Both the position numbers and the translations under genes were made by a program. From the NCBI GenBank assembly GCA_019055375.1, contig JAHQIW010007127.1:62001-126000 (forward strand): DNA of 64,000 nt, given 5' to 3'. Position 1 is the stretch's first letter; every line of letters starts with the position of its first letter. This document shows positions 34,165 through 47,100 of the stretch, piece by piece. Below the pieces are notes generated by a model. That model was not told where the DNA came from and did no database searches. It was given only the letters and a program-made list of their open reading frames with translations. The stretch is from Parelaphostrongylus tenuis. Lineage: Eukaryota; Nematoda; Chromadorea; Rhabditida; Metastrongylidae.

Positions 34165-36524
34165 TCACTTTTGTAATTTTGGTTTTGGTGGACGAAACGC
34201 CGCTCCGCGCATCACTTTTCCACCTTCTTCACGCCTCGCTTTCTTTGCCTGGAAATTCCGCCAACTGCCTGATCTTTCATCCCTGGATTCCTGAAGTAAA
34301 TCGCTAAATTATCAGATCAATAGGGGTAAAATGCATAACTCCAGCTAAGCTAACTTCATAGTTCTTTGCGAATTCTTCAGCCAGTTTTCTTTTCTCAGCA
34401 GCTTGTTGAATGGTTTCTGCTGCGCGTCGCCTGCAATTTTTTTCCAAATATACAGAAGTAACTAATGTCCTAAGTACGGTGGATTCTTCTTACTTTTCCT
34501 CATTTGCACGTTCTTCGAGCAGTTTCCTCTTCTTTTCACGATCAGCAAACACTTTTGTGACAGTAACCCACAACTGCTTCTTATAGACAGCTGGATCATC
34601 CTCTTCGATTTCCGTATTGCCTGTCTCCTTCTTGAGTTTTCTTCTTTTCTCTGACATCTGAAAGATGGACTTCGGGAAACGATCGTGTGTGTAATGACGT
34701 TTAGAATGACCAGAGTACAGGTGATATAATAAAATAATAGACCCAATAACAAAATAAAAATCCATAATTAAACAATAATAAGTGGTAAAAGACAAACCAC
34801 AATAGACAGCCGAGCGCGCGGCCTCGGTATAACAATCCTTGCATCGATTCAGCTCAATGGGGTTCTCAATTTGCTTCATCGCCTTTTTTATAACTGAAAC
34901 ACTTTATAACTAGTGTACATTGTCCTAAATACTGGTCCTAAGATAATTGTTTCTAAGGAAAACAAGCAGTAATTTTTAAGGTGACTTACTATCAAAAGCC
35001 TGATCAGCCCTATCTCGGTCGTCAATATTCTTATCCGGGTGAATGAGTAAGGATAACTTCTTGAATTTCTTTTTAGCTTCATCGATATCACAGTCGGGAT
35101 CAATTTGTAATACCTATCAAGAAATCTCGACATAACTGAACTACGTGTGATTTAAAACACTCCAGAAACAATTTTCAAGGCCAACTATCTACTGGCCTCG
35201 TTATAGATAAGATAATTTCGTGTTTTCCTCGATGAACAGACACGAGGCTGTTAATAGCATGATTTATTCAAAACATTACTGGCCGACATTTTGATAGTTT
35301 CGCCCTTTCCAAGGCCTGGAAAGGCCAGATTAACACACAGTTCACTAGGCCAAATTCTTCGGTATGTGACTGGTTTAGGTCTGAAGAAATTAGCTTGACG
35401 GCACTTTGGTTAGACTCCAGACTTCCGCAAGTAATTCGCAAGGAAAGATGTCCCGTTATTACGCGCGACCTCGCTTCATCCCTCAGGCTAAATTTTGCTG
35501 ACTTGAGTCAAGTACTTCCTAGCCAATGTAAGACTCTGTGCGACTGTTTTTCAATTATGAACTGAAAGATTCAAAAAGGACTGAAACGGTGATTAGAGGA
35601 AGCCATTTACTATGTGAACTAAAATCTGTTTATCATGCTTTCCTGCTGAAGTGAAAAGGATAAAAGCTCTCAGTGATTATCAATACCTAAGGAATGAGCC
35701 ATCCATTCATCTTCATTAAGCACCATTAGAGGTAATTAAGTGCATGTGCGGCACTTATAATGACTCACAGTGGCCCACCAACATATCACGTCAGTGCTAC
35801 TATCCAACAAAATGAGTCAGGGAACAACTCATAAACCTCGGAAGCATCAAAGGCTTTGTGAGCGCTGCTCTCTAGTTACTGCGCCACACGCCCTCTTCTG
35901 CTAAGATACGAAATATTCAACAGAACAGGTAGCGGATCAACATGGCCTTCACAAGTGTCTGAAGAAGGCAAAACCGTCACAATGTTAGTCATTTCTGTAC
36001 TAAATATATTTGAATCTTATAAACTGTACTGTTAACAACATCGTCCTCGTATCTGCTCATTAAGATAACACGGATTAAGTTAGAAACATGACAGCGCAAA
36101 CCTCGAACGGGTTTAAGTTGAGATATGTTGAACCAGGACGAAGAAGCCGATCGAGCTGCTGTTGAGAAGTGAGCGTTGAGTCTTCTTGTTCAGTTGCTTT
36201 GATCTAGGACTTCCACGTAAAAGAAACATAATCTTTCCAAGACCGCGTACCCATGGCCTTTGAACCTCTAACAGGGAACTCTGGACGGTCTGCTCCACCT
36301 CCCCTGCATCTCTAACACCCAACGTGCATTGTTAGACGCGGCACGCTGGGGATTCGAAACGCGAAGGAGGTGGAGCAGACCGTGCATAGCTGCCAGTTAG
36401 AGATGCAGAGGCCGTGGGTCTGCCGTCCCGAAAGGGTTAATGAATAACAATGGGTTTCGCGCATATTAAAAACAAATGAGATTCTTAAACTCACGTCATC
36501 GTAGAACTGTTCAAAGTTACTCAT
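34165..36524 (-). CDS. DNAJC8: DNAJC8-type J-domain splicing protein (7 exons)
   Basis: DNAJC8 (SPF31) is a nuclear J-domain protein associated with spliceosomes. Exons: 36524-36495, 36203-36102, 35113-34990, 34893-34808, 34657-34494, 34430-34355, 34290-34165. All phases agree and give 235 aa, close to the human length of about 250. It starts MSNFEQFYDD; then LLRPGSTYLNLNPFEVLQID leads into the J domain, with the HPD motif in LSLLIHPDKNIDDRDRA. The basic middle has EEDDPAVYKK, and the C-terminus has ESRDERSGSWRNFQ and FRPPKPKLQK, both diagnostic of DNAJC8. A TTTCCAG acceptor lies 4 bases before the ATG, so the mRNA may be trans-spliced. Intron 1 holds a MITE (36232-36440) and intron 2 a SINE (35650-35896). 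The CABLES gene ends 1.2 kb upstream on the same strand. Confidence 0.9.
35160..35500. repeat. Second copy of the 32.0-kb repeat, in DNAJC8 intron
   Basis: See the 32040 entry. Lies between DNAJC8 exons 2 and 3. Confidence 0.4.
35650..35896 (-). repeat. SINE-B, diverged, in DNAJC8 intron
   Basis: AAAGCTCTCAGTGATTATCA at the tail and TAGTTACTGCGCCACACGCC at the head. Middle part partly deleted. Confidence 0.7.
36232..36440. mobile_element. MITE-E in DNAJC8 intron 1
   Basis: Left end TTTCCAAGACCGCGTACCCA; right end GAGGCCGTGGGTCTGCCGTC then CCGAAAGGGTTAAT. Inner repeat GGTGGAGCAGACCGT also occurs reversed. Confidence 0.65.
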
Positions 36525-36527
36525 GAC

Positions 36528-36540
36528 CCTGGAAAGTAGT
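36528..36540 (-). promoter_or_regulatory. Candidate spliced-leader acceptor, DNAJC8
   Basis: Minus strand TACTTTCCAG ends 4 bases before the ATG. No upstream in-frame exon is seen, which fits trans-splicing. Confidence 0.45.
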
Positions 36541-37393
36541 ATTTGCAATTCGAAGGGCTTTCTAACAGAATGCAGGTATGCGATAGACCACTACTACCGG
36601 CAAAGCTCTACACTTTTCTCTCAAGCCTTCATTTACATATATACAATTCGCACTTCAGAATAACAACATAACGAATAACCAGAGGAAAATCTTCGGACTA
36701 GGGATATTGGAAACTGGTATTCGAGCTTTTAAGAACCTGTAAATAGACGAAAATAGGACAGAACAAGTCATGATACGTAAAGCATCAGTATCCTCGTAGG
36801 ACACGTCTCAGCAGCACAGCACTTATTCGATAGGGAAATAACTGTTCTGACTAGTGGCAATAGATTACCTTAGAGAGGAAGGCAAGGTATAGCGTTACGA
36901 TGCATTATATCAAAATAGTGGTAGCAGAGCAGAGGCCTCTGTGGTGTACTGGATAGTACGCACCCCCAAGCATGGTGATACGCGTGCTCAACTCCGGTTC
37001 GAAAGTCTTGCACCAACTACGGTGAGACCTACGAACCAATCCCATAGACTCGATAATTCACCGCGTCCTTCGTGGCTCGCAAACCTTTGGATTTGTGAAA
37101 ATGCAAAGAATGTAACTGATACAGTGATATACCCGTCTTGTTGATAGAACACTTTGCATAGTCACGAGGAATGCATCGTCTCATTGAATTCCCAAGCAAT
37201 GTTCCATCTCATTGGAGAAATGGGGCACATCTGTCAAAGAAGACGGAATTTAGATTTCTCATCAAGGACCAGTTCAGTAACGATGCCTCCCATATTTACC
37301 TATACTGTTGCCAAAGAAAAGTGTGAAAGTTCTACACCCTGAAATGAAAGGATCGTATGCATTGAGCTGAATGCATACTGCGCGGCGATAAAT

Positions 37394-37583
37394 TAGTCCT
37401 TTCGAGACCATGGAGCCACGGCCTCCGCATCTCTAATGACAAGCTGTTGCGTCTAACAATGGCGCGCTGCTGGGTCTAAGAATGGGAGGCTGAGAGTTAG
37501 AAATGTAGAGGAGGTGGAGCAGGCCGTCCAGCGTTCCCATCAGAGATGCAGAGGCCGTGGCTTCACGGTCCCATAAGGGCTAA
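37394..37583. mobile_element. MITE-E downstream of CABLES
   Basis: Left end TAGTCCTTTCGAGACCATGG; right end GTGGCTTCACGGTCCCATAA then GGGCTAA. The clearest full copy, 190 bases. Confidence 0.7.
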
Positions 37584-37690
37584 GAGTAATCTAAAACCCT
37601 AACGGCTAACGACTATGTTTCATGGCGAATATTCTATTTCTAATATATGGAACAGAAGATACAATATCTCTGGGACAACGAACGAACCAA

Positions 37691-38151
37691 CTAGTGTGAC
37701 CAATGGTCAGCAGATCGTCGACCATAAAACCAGTCCGTAGTACCTAGAGAAACTAAGAGAGCAACAACAACAGCATTGAAAATGACTAGAATGTTCCGAA
37801 CATGAGTTTCGTGAGATGAGGTTCTATGTGATGAAGCGGAGGAAACAGATCGAACTGGAGGGCTGAGCATAGTGGTAATTCGAAATGCTAACATTTCACG
37901 TCGTGATATCCGCAACACATCCTCAGCACACTGAAAACAATTGAGAATTCCAAATAGTCTTATAATAGGAAATCGCTTAGCCTACAAAAACTGAATAACA
38001 TACCTGCAATACCTTTACGATTACAGATTTTTTGTAGTCGTTCAATTTTACTGCAACCAGCAGTGCTATCCCGGCTACGAATTTACGATTGTATTTCGAG
38101 ATTAGTCCCTGCACATAACATATCTTCTCTCAATCAGTCTGTTCTTATACG

Positions 38152-38183
<32 letters not shown>

Positions 38184-41100
38184 GCATACGTATATATGCA
38201 GATATATATAATATATACATTACGTATGCATATATACGCACATATATACATGTATACATATACGTGTACATATAATCAATCAGAATTCTTTTTATTTGAC
38301 CGCCACTTGCGGTGGTATGATGTTACAGTATACCCAATAATGTGGAGTGCTGTGCAAAAATCGGGATTCGAACCCCACATCTCACTCTTTCGGTAGCGTA
38401 TGCCTAACCGTTGCACCACCGACGCTGTTTTTGCACAGCACTGCACATTATTGGGTATATGTGTATATACATGTTAGGTGTGAAAAAAGGTCTGTCGTAT
38501 TCTCAGAATGCATAGAAAAATGGTACTTTTCGATTTATAAAGGAACAAATGAATATGCGACCTCATTCGCTGTACAAGAATTTTTCTTGGAGTATTAGTA
38601 ACCATTCAAAAGCTTGAATTTCTGGCTAGAGCCGGTTTTTCAGAACACCCTTTTATAACGCTGTTAAATTCAAAATAGAATTATGTTTACATCGGCCGTG
38701 CGCCCTCATTTTTATCACGCGTATAATTTGCTGGAAGCACGAAAAGCACATTAACGTGTAGAGAAAATCGCGTATTGTCTAAGTCAACCATTTTATTAAA
38801 GTTTCTTTCCAAGCGGAGAAAAATTACCAATTGAATAACAAGATGCACCCCACATGTCCAGCCCGTCCAGATCATCCGATCGATCACTCCGCCCGTAGGT
38901 TAGCCGGTAAACAAGCCTCCAGATATGTCAAACTCGATCTTAATTTCCTTGGTACATTGCAGTGAAATCGTCTTTCCAGAAAATAACCAACCCGTTGGAA
39001 TCATTGAAACCTACGCTATCGAATGATTACTAACAGTCTAAAGAAAGAGCTCTGTCGCGCGAGGTGCAAAACACAAATGTTTCGTTTGTCCTGCAGAGCT
39101 ATCAAGAGAGCTTTTCCAAAAAGCAATCACATTTTTGAGTTCTTCGAGACTTGTGCCATTGAAAGAGTACTAATACTCGAAGGAAGAGTTTTGTATAGCG
39201 AAATATAAGCGAGATACGGAAAAAAAAAACGCGTGGTCGTGTGAAACATATTATTATATCTGGATTTTACAGCGCTATAAAAAGGTTTTTGGAGAAACCG
39301 GCTACGTAGGTCGCTAGCCATAGATCGAATCTTTCGAATAATTACTAAACACTCCTATAAAAAATTCTTGTAAACTGAGGTCGAATATTTTTATAGTCGA
39401 AATAGTCTCCTTCCACACTAAGACGATTCAACCACGTATTCAGGCATCATAACGGATTCCGCGGCAGTAAAACTTGCGACCCTTCGATTTGAAGAAAATT
39501 TGGAGATTTTGCTGAATTTCGGAGATATTTTGGAATTTCGTGCCTCTCAAAAAGTGCTACATCGAACGAAATCAGAGATAGTCATTCGGTCCCCAAATTC
39601 GGGATGTACGGCGGACGCTTCAAAACCTTCCATTCAAAGCCTGCCAAGTGATTTGATTTGGCGATGAGCCTCAGAAGCGTTGACAGCTAATTTTCTAGTG
39701 GAAATGGAGCAGCAGACGAATTTTTCCTTGGACAGCGCCAATCTAAAAGCTGTGTAAACAAATGATATATCGTTCGATGCGCAAAAAAAAACAAACTTTT
39801 TGATGAGCTCAAATTGGCACAAGACACAATAGTGAAAAATCATTTTCTCGGGCAAGACAACAGAACCTTTTCCACAACCTATTGCATATATACATATACA
39901 CACATATATACATGCACATATATGTATATGTACATATATGTATACATAGTGTATGTATATACATATATATGTGCATATATACGTATGTAAAATGTGTAAA
40001 CCTTGATAGCGATCCTTTCAAAGTACACATATGCATGAGCCACCGTACAATCGTCAATTCCGCATTCCTTCGCTATTTGCCAAACATCTCTTTTGATGCT
40101 GAAAAGGCTTATGTGACGTGAAAATATTTAGCACGCGACATGCATTGATTACAATGCATCGGACGCGCACAAAAAATGGCCTTTACAACTTTATGCCAAT
40201 TAAACCGACAAATTTCCATCCACCTCATACTTTGCCTTAATATGTGTAATATAGAACCACCACAGAACTTTGTTTAACAGGGGAAGGCTATGAATTTCTG
40301 GAACCCATGACAAATACCCAGCTAAAACAAAAACCTATGACTGCAGCCAATTTATTCAAAATTTGTAAACATTATATAAAGCACTATGATCAATTTGCTT
40401 GCTTTACAAATCAGATATAAAGTGGAATATATCAATACAAAGTTGGTAAAGCTCATTCTATATGCGCTGTCCGATGCATTGTATTCAATACACTTCGTCC
40501 GTTAGATGTTAGACATCATTAAGGTAGAAAAACAAAATCTGCGCATAACTCTGTCTATTGGCAGATAAAAGAAGCTGATATAGTTACAACTCTGAACTGA
40601 ACATTTTCTCGAACTGGTAGATTACACAGAATTACTCAAATCATTACTGAGATATTTACTTTGAATTTCTAAAATTAGATTATGAGGTTTCTTCCCACTT
40701 TCCTTTTTTAGAGCCTGAAAAATGTCACACTTAACATGAAATCTCAGGTCTCAAAGTATAAGCCAAAAACTCAAAATGCAAATTTCATAGAGTCTGCAAG
40801 AATTTCTATTTTACAGCTCTCTTAGCACCGTTATGATATTACAATCATATATATAACCAAAGATGCTCAGTGATATGCAAACATCTGACGACCCCAGGCG
40901 GAATTTGAACCCGCAATTCTAACCCATACCGGGACACCTGTTACCATTACACCACCGAGGCCATCGCTCCGCTACCACTCTTTTGATTTTCTTGGATTTT
41001 AACTTCATTCTAAGCAGCTATGCAGATTTAGATTGTTTTTACCGTCCACTTATACGAAATGGCACTACCCATACCCTGAGAGCTCATATAAGCCTAAATG

Positions 41101-44100
41101 ATGTGTTTTTACGAGGCATTGGCACCAATGGTTCATGTTTTTGGGAAAATCGTACCAATATCAGCTACTAAACTTTCATTTTTCATTTATGGATGGTCTC
41201 ATTTCCTAATCAGGTGGACGACGTAAACGATGTATATGAAGTTACTTGTCATACAATCAAAATTTCAGCTTCAAACTCTTTTTTTTGCAGCTTCAATCGA
41301 GTGAGACACATGCTGATATGACTCCTCAAAGCTCTGAAGGAAATAAAATCAGCTCTAGAGTTAACTATTCTGAAACAGAAATCCTTTCATTTGACCGCTT
41401 TTAGCGGAAACGTGATTATATTCTCGCTCTCACGGTTCGCTATGAAAATCTTTTCGAGAACCAGTTCGAGTCCAAACTTGTCGAGACTTGCGCTATAGAG
41501 TAAGCTTAGTGTAGTCCAATGAAAAGCGATCCACAAGATTTAGCTCAGCAGATAAAGCAACCGAGTGCTGAACATGATTATATTCTTGCCACTACAGGTA
41601 TGATGTAACTGATATACCCAGTGATGTGGAATGATGCGCAAAACTTTGACGTCAAGCCGACTCATATCGTATTTCACCCTTTCCGGGGACGCGTGTTTAA
41701 CCAATTGCACTGCCAGCGCCTGTTGCCTCCACTCCTTCTACGCTACAACTCATTCTGTAAGCAAATGACCGTCAACGGTTTGGCCTGGTGGCCGATGTCG
41801 ATATTGAACCCAGAGTCACGCTGGCAGATATTGAGTAGTGGATGATCAAATAAAATTACTAATATTTAACCGCTCAACATCACTGAGTATATTTCTAACA
41901 TTATGATACAGCTAAAAGTGGTAGGATAAAAACAATTTTTGGGTACTTTCCTGTTAGCAGGTGACAAGAGAATTCTTGACCCCATTCGCTGGACGAGATA
42001 TTTTCACGAGAGAGTTAGTAATCATTGGAAAACTCGAGTCTCCTGCTAGCGTCCTACGTAACCGCTTTGTCAAAACACCTTTTTATAACGCTGTAAAATC
42101 CAGAATAATATTATGTTTCACACGATCACGCACCTTATGCTTATCTCGCTCATAATTCACAAGACACAGGTCTTCCCTCAGACTGCTAGTACTCTTTCAA
42201 TAGCCCAAGCTTCAAAAAACTCAAAAATGTGCTGGAAAAATTCTTCTTGATAGCACTGTAGGATAAAGACAGCACCTGTTTTAAACCTCGCTGGCAGAGC
42301 TCCTTCTTTAGACTATTAGCAAATATTTGATAGCGTAAACTTCAATGATTCCAACGACTCAAATACTGCGAGACTTTCTCTATACATTCAAATGCTTCTC
42401 GTGCTCCCATCGAATTATAACGCGTGATAAGAATGAAGGCGCGCGGCCGATGTCAAACATAATTTTATTTTGGGTTTTAAAATGCTATAGAAGGATATTT
42501 TGAACAACCGGCTACATGCGACTCTAGCTAGAGGTTCAAGCTTTCGAATGATACCTAACAATCCTACGAAAAATTCTTGTACAGCGAATGAGATTGAATA
42601 CTCATGTGGCCCGTGATGACCAAGAAGTACCGAATTTTGCATGGTCATTCTACGAGACTTCTTGATCGAACAGTTACCTCCTCATTTTACTGTATGTGAT
42701 GTGGATGTTGGGAAATTTCTCAGCAAAAACGTTGTTCAGCATTGTTTTTGCAACATTAGGCGGAGCGAACAGTTTTGTAACTCCCTTAAATTGATGGATT
42801 TTACAACTGAAGAGATGAAAAGACACTGAAGATACACTCGAAAAGAAATACTATGAATCCATTGGTTCGAATTATTGTCCGAGTGGCTGAAGCGACCTCA
42901 TCAAGCATTAGTGGGTCATAATCATTGCATCGTGTATCATCAGTATCCAATTGATATGAATCGCTTTCATTAAGCGGATCTCCACCTGAAATGAAATAAT
43001 ATCTTCGCATTTCATAGAGGAACTTATTATGCTTCTGGATTCATTCGACTTGCAAAGCCGGTACTATTCCAATTACAACTTGAGAAAACCGGCCATATTT
43101 TTCTTTGCAGACAAAAAAGAAGGCTAAAAATGAACCGACACGCGTCAGTTTTCCTCGTGCCACCATCTAATGATCCAGTGATCGAGGGGTGATGTTGATT
43201 CGTTGGTAGGTCATTCGCCTATGAATATAATGAATAAGATTCCTTTTATCAAACAAGGCCAAAAAAATTGTTAAAATACTCCACTGAACTTACTTTTGCC
43301 TCGTCGTTATACAGAGATTTCCAGGCGACACCACTTAGTGACACGCTTGCACGCCGAAGTTGTGATCCAAGTTGGTCGAAATATATGTACTTTGAATAAA
43401 TAAATGAATTGATATTAGATGATATCAGTCTCCTTTATTGACTAGCCGAGTACCTTGACTTCCTTAAAGTCGAAAGGCCGAAGTTCTTCAGTAGATAAAA
43501 CCGTTTTGATTTGATTCACTCGCTCTGAACTGAAATGAGAACCACTGTGATTTCGGCGTAGAAGAAAAGGCGCCTTCAATGAAATGCTAGAAACCTGATG
43601 CATAGAAAAGTAAATTAATCGGGACAAAGTGATAGATTTCACAAAATTGTGCTGAACTCCACTACTACCTTTCTATCGATGATCGTGAATTTCGCAGACG
43701 AGGTCTCTCTCGTGTGGATGAAGCTTGAAAAGGAAAATGTGATATAACAATAAGTGGTGCTCCTGATGTTGTACACAAATAGGATCTCGATCTGGAAATC
43801 TTAGCACGATGAACAGATATTGATAGCTGAAATCACACTGATACCACAACGACAACAACGGTGATCTCCCTGGATGGGCCAGAGAGTCACGGCGGAGAGT
43901 TTCCAATACGATTCAGTTTCGAATATGCCACATACATGCACACACAAAAACTTCATAGCTAAATCAACACGCTTGTAGTGGATGGCCTACATATGTATGT
44001 ATATATATTTGTGTATATATGCATACGCATGTATATATACATATGCGTGTATACATCAAAGAGACTGCGTGACATGCAAAACACTCGACATGAGGCGAGA

Positions 44101-47100
44101 GTTGAACCAGTGTGTCACCCATACCGGGGCAGGTGCTACAATTACATCATCCATCCATGTCACCGCTATTCGACCACTTTTTTCCGACATATTTAATTGC
44201 GGACAGAAGTCATAATCGATATCGCCGGTGGCGCGCGAATTTTCGTACTTCAACAGGCAGTTTTATCTTTGTTTCGGGAAGTTATTTGAGTTCTTTGTAC
44301 CATTTTGATAGACATTATTTTCTTCACAAGTCTGTATACTTTTTGCGCTTATATGACTCCTATGTGCAAAGAAACTTCCGAATATGAAACGTGATTATAT
44401 TCTCGCTCTCACGGCGCGCTATGAAAATCTTTTCGAGAACCAGTTTGAGTCCAAATTTGTCGAGACTTGCGCTATCGAGTAAGCTTGGTGTAGTCCAATG
44501 AAAAGCGATCCACAAAGTTTGGCTCAGCAGATGAAGCAAATCAAGTGCTTAACCTGATTATACCCTTGCTACTACACTGTACTACAAAGGTCTTTTCAAA
44601 AACGAGCAAAGTTTCGGAATCTCCGAGATTTAGCTTTCGAACGATCACTTAAATTCTAGATAAAAGCTTCATTCAGCAAAAATTGACCTCCCGAAAATTT
44701 GAGGGTTCGCAATGACTCTCCATCGTCCGCAAGGAGATATTCTATCGTAGCTGTCGGCAAGCATGACTGGGTTTGATAAGAATATGTGCTCACCCCAAGA
44801 AATCCGTTAGCGGTTGGTTTCCGACATCTCCGATAGGTATATCGAGAACAGAGTGGTAGTAGGCGGTGTCTTACTGGTGTTGTGGTAGCACTTGTCCTCA
44901 ATATAAATGAAACGCGGGTTCAACACCCACCTGGGGTCGCATATTTTGCACATCACTCACCATTATTGGATGCACAAGTGTAACACCATGACACTGTTAT
45001 AAAGGCGGTAAGATAGAATTCTTACAATTTATTTCCAACATACCTGCCCTCTTTGGTGAGTGATGTCCTCAGAAGACGAAGGAATGGGAAATGAGACCAC
45101 GAAACAGGTGACACAGTCCGTTCATCAAGGGTGCTCTCTACAAATACCAGATCATCGTCAAATTCTAACTAGAGACACCTTATTTAATATTCTAAAGACT
45201 AAATAATGATATGCACTAACGATCAGATGAGTCCGATCTTCTATTCAACCTCGCGCCACTCAACACTGAGTCGATCGTCGAGGCTTTACCTTCCGGAACA
45301 CTACTTTGTTCCTCTTCAACCAGAACATCATCAGCGCTAATCATTCTCCCAAATCTCTTCAAAAACGAAGGCCTGAATTAAGTGATTAGTAATGTACGAA
45401 AAATAGTAGCACGAATGCATCTTACTTTGTAGACTTGTTTTTTGCGTTGAATGATGTACATATTGAGCCACCGTTACCTCCAATTGCACTTGAACAGACC
45501 TAGAAGAAAGGAAAAGACTTTTATTACTAAAGGAACAGAGAGGGAAGAGGTCGCGTGACTGATAATGCACGCCATCAAGACGTAGTGTATTGCTCAGAAT
45601 TCTCCCTAACGTTCTCCCGCACTCATTGAAACCTTTGGCCCCTACGAATGTCACCATTGCATAAAAATACTTCGTATGTAAGTGGGCGACACGTATAAAA
45701 TGGTACAGGGTATGTGATTTTGATATCCATTAGCTCTGTTATATAGTGATTTCAACAGCTAATTACCCATCTCATTAAAAATCAAGGAAAAGTTTCCTTT
45801 CCGTCATCCGGGAGGGTGTGAAGAAACGAGCCCTCTCCAAGGACAAGAAGTCTTCCTAGGAAAGCTAACAATCATTCGAAAGCTTAAATCTCTGGCTACT
45901 GCGCTGCGTAGCCGATTTTCAAAAACCCTTCCAGTGAGGTGTAAAACACAAATATTTCCAACATATCGCGTTATTATTATTCGAGCCAACATATCATGTG
46001 GTCTGTTGAGTAGGCTGACTTACAGAGCCCGATACACGTGTTTCGACCTCGATGGTTTCATCAGTCGGACAGTACTCTTCGCCTTTGGCTTAGTCCTCTC
46101 GGTGCGCTCAGTCCCCTATTCTAAGAGTAGGCGACGACGAACATTTCACACTGTATGTCAAGCGAAATTATTACTGAGCCACAGTGTTGTGCACTCGGTT
46201 GCTCTTTGACTGGTATTTTATGATGTTATATATGTATGAACGATATGTATATAATGCATGCATATATATATATATATATGTACATATACGCATATGTACA
46301 CATATATATGCACATATATGCATATATACTGTATATGTATATATACTATATATATTATATATATGGTACAAATATTTTCTTTCTCCTACAACGCTATGAG
46401 AGCTTTTCCAAAACAAGCACATTTTTGACTTGTTCAAGACTGTGATATTAAACGTGTACTTACAGCCTAAGGAAGGGGTTTCGTCCATCGAAAATATAAG
46501 CGAGATAAGAAAAAAACTCATGGTCGAGTGAAACATACTGTTTCGAATTTTACAACCGTTATAAAATTGTGTTTGTAAGCCGACCACGTAGCGCTGTCAG
46601 CCAGTGGTTTCAAACTTTCGAATTACTACCACTCTTGCAAATAGTCCATGTCCAGCGAATCGGCCGAATATTCATTTGTTCCCGGATAAGGTTAAGGACC
46701 AAAAAAATTTCGACGCAAGTACCACACCATTGAAAACAATAAAGATTCACGACAAGATGACCTGGCTGGGTATCCGACTCCAATAGATCATCAGCCAATT
46801 TCCGACCAATTCTGAAGTCCACTAGACCTAAGTATCTTACTAATTAGTCAACATAGCGGCTAAGGAAGGCAAAACCACCCGAGATGTTAGCCATCGATTT
46901 TGAAGGGAGAGATGTCAAACTTGTTCAGATTTTCATTAGATCTTCTCACAAGTTTTCTAAAATAGAGCAATAAACACCAAATCAGATAATATACATGGAT
47001 TACTGGTAGTCACTCGATAGGCCGAATCTCGAAAATCTTGATGCTAAATTTGGTCTTTCGAAATAATCTATACAGAGCTCTGTCCAAGTCCGCAAAGAAA

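Larger units (their letters stand above)
45825..46680. mobile_element. Foldback-family copy split by later insertions
   Basis: Left part 45825-45970 and right part 46390-46680 flank a hammerhead unit (45970-46215) and a TA repeat, giving an order of insertion: foldback first. Confidence 0.6.

Noticed and set aside
39430..39800. Possible transposase remnant (FVYTAFRLALSKEKF region)
   Set aside because: Resemblance to both mariner and the cyclin box was considered, but neither gave splice sites or conserved order.
45337..45657. 106-aa minus frame
   Set aside because: It merges two intron segments with CABLES exons read in the wrong phase; the exon frames that keep phase are different.
46171..46587. 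138-aa minus frame and similar Tyr/Ile/His-rich frames at 12848, 38063, 39809, 43978
   Set aside because: Products of TA/CATA microsatellites.
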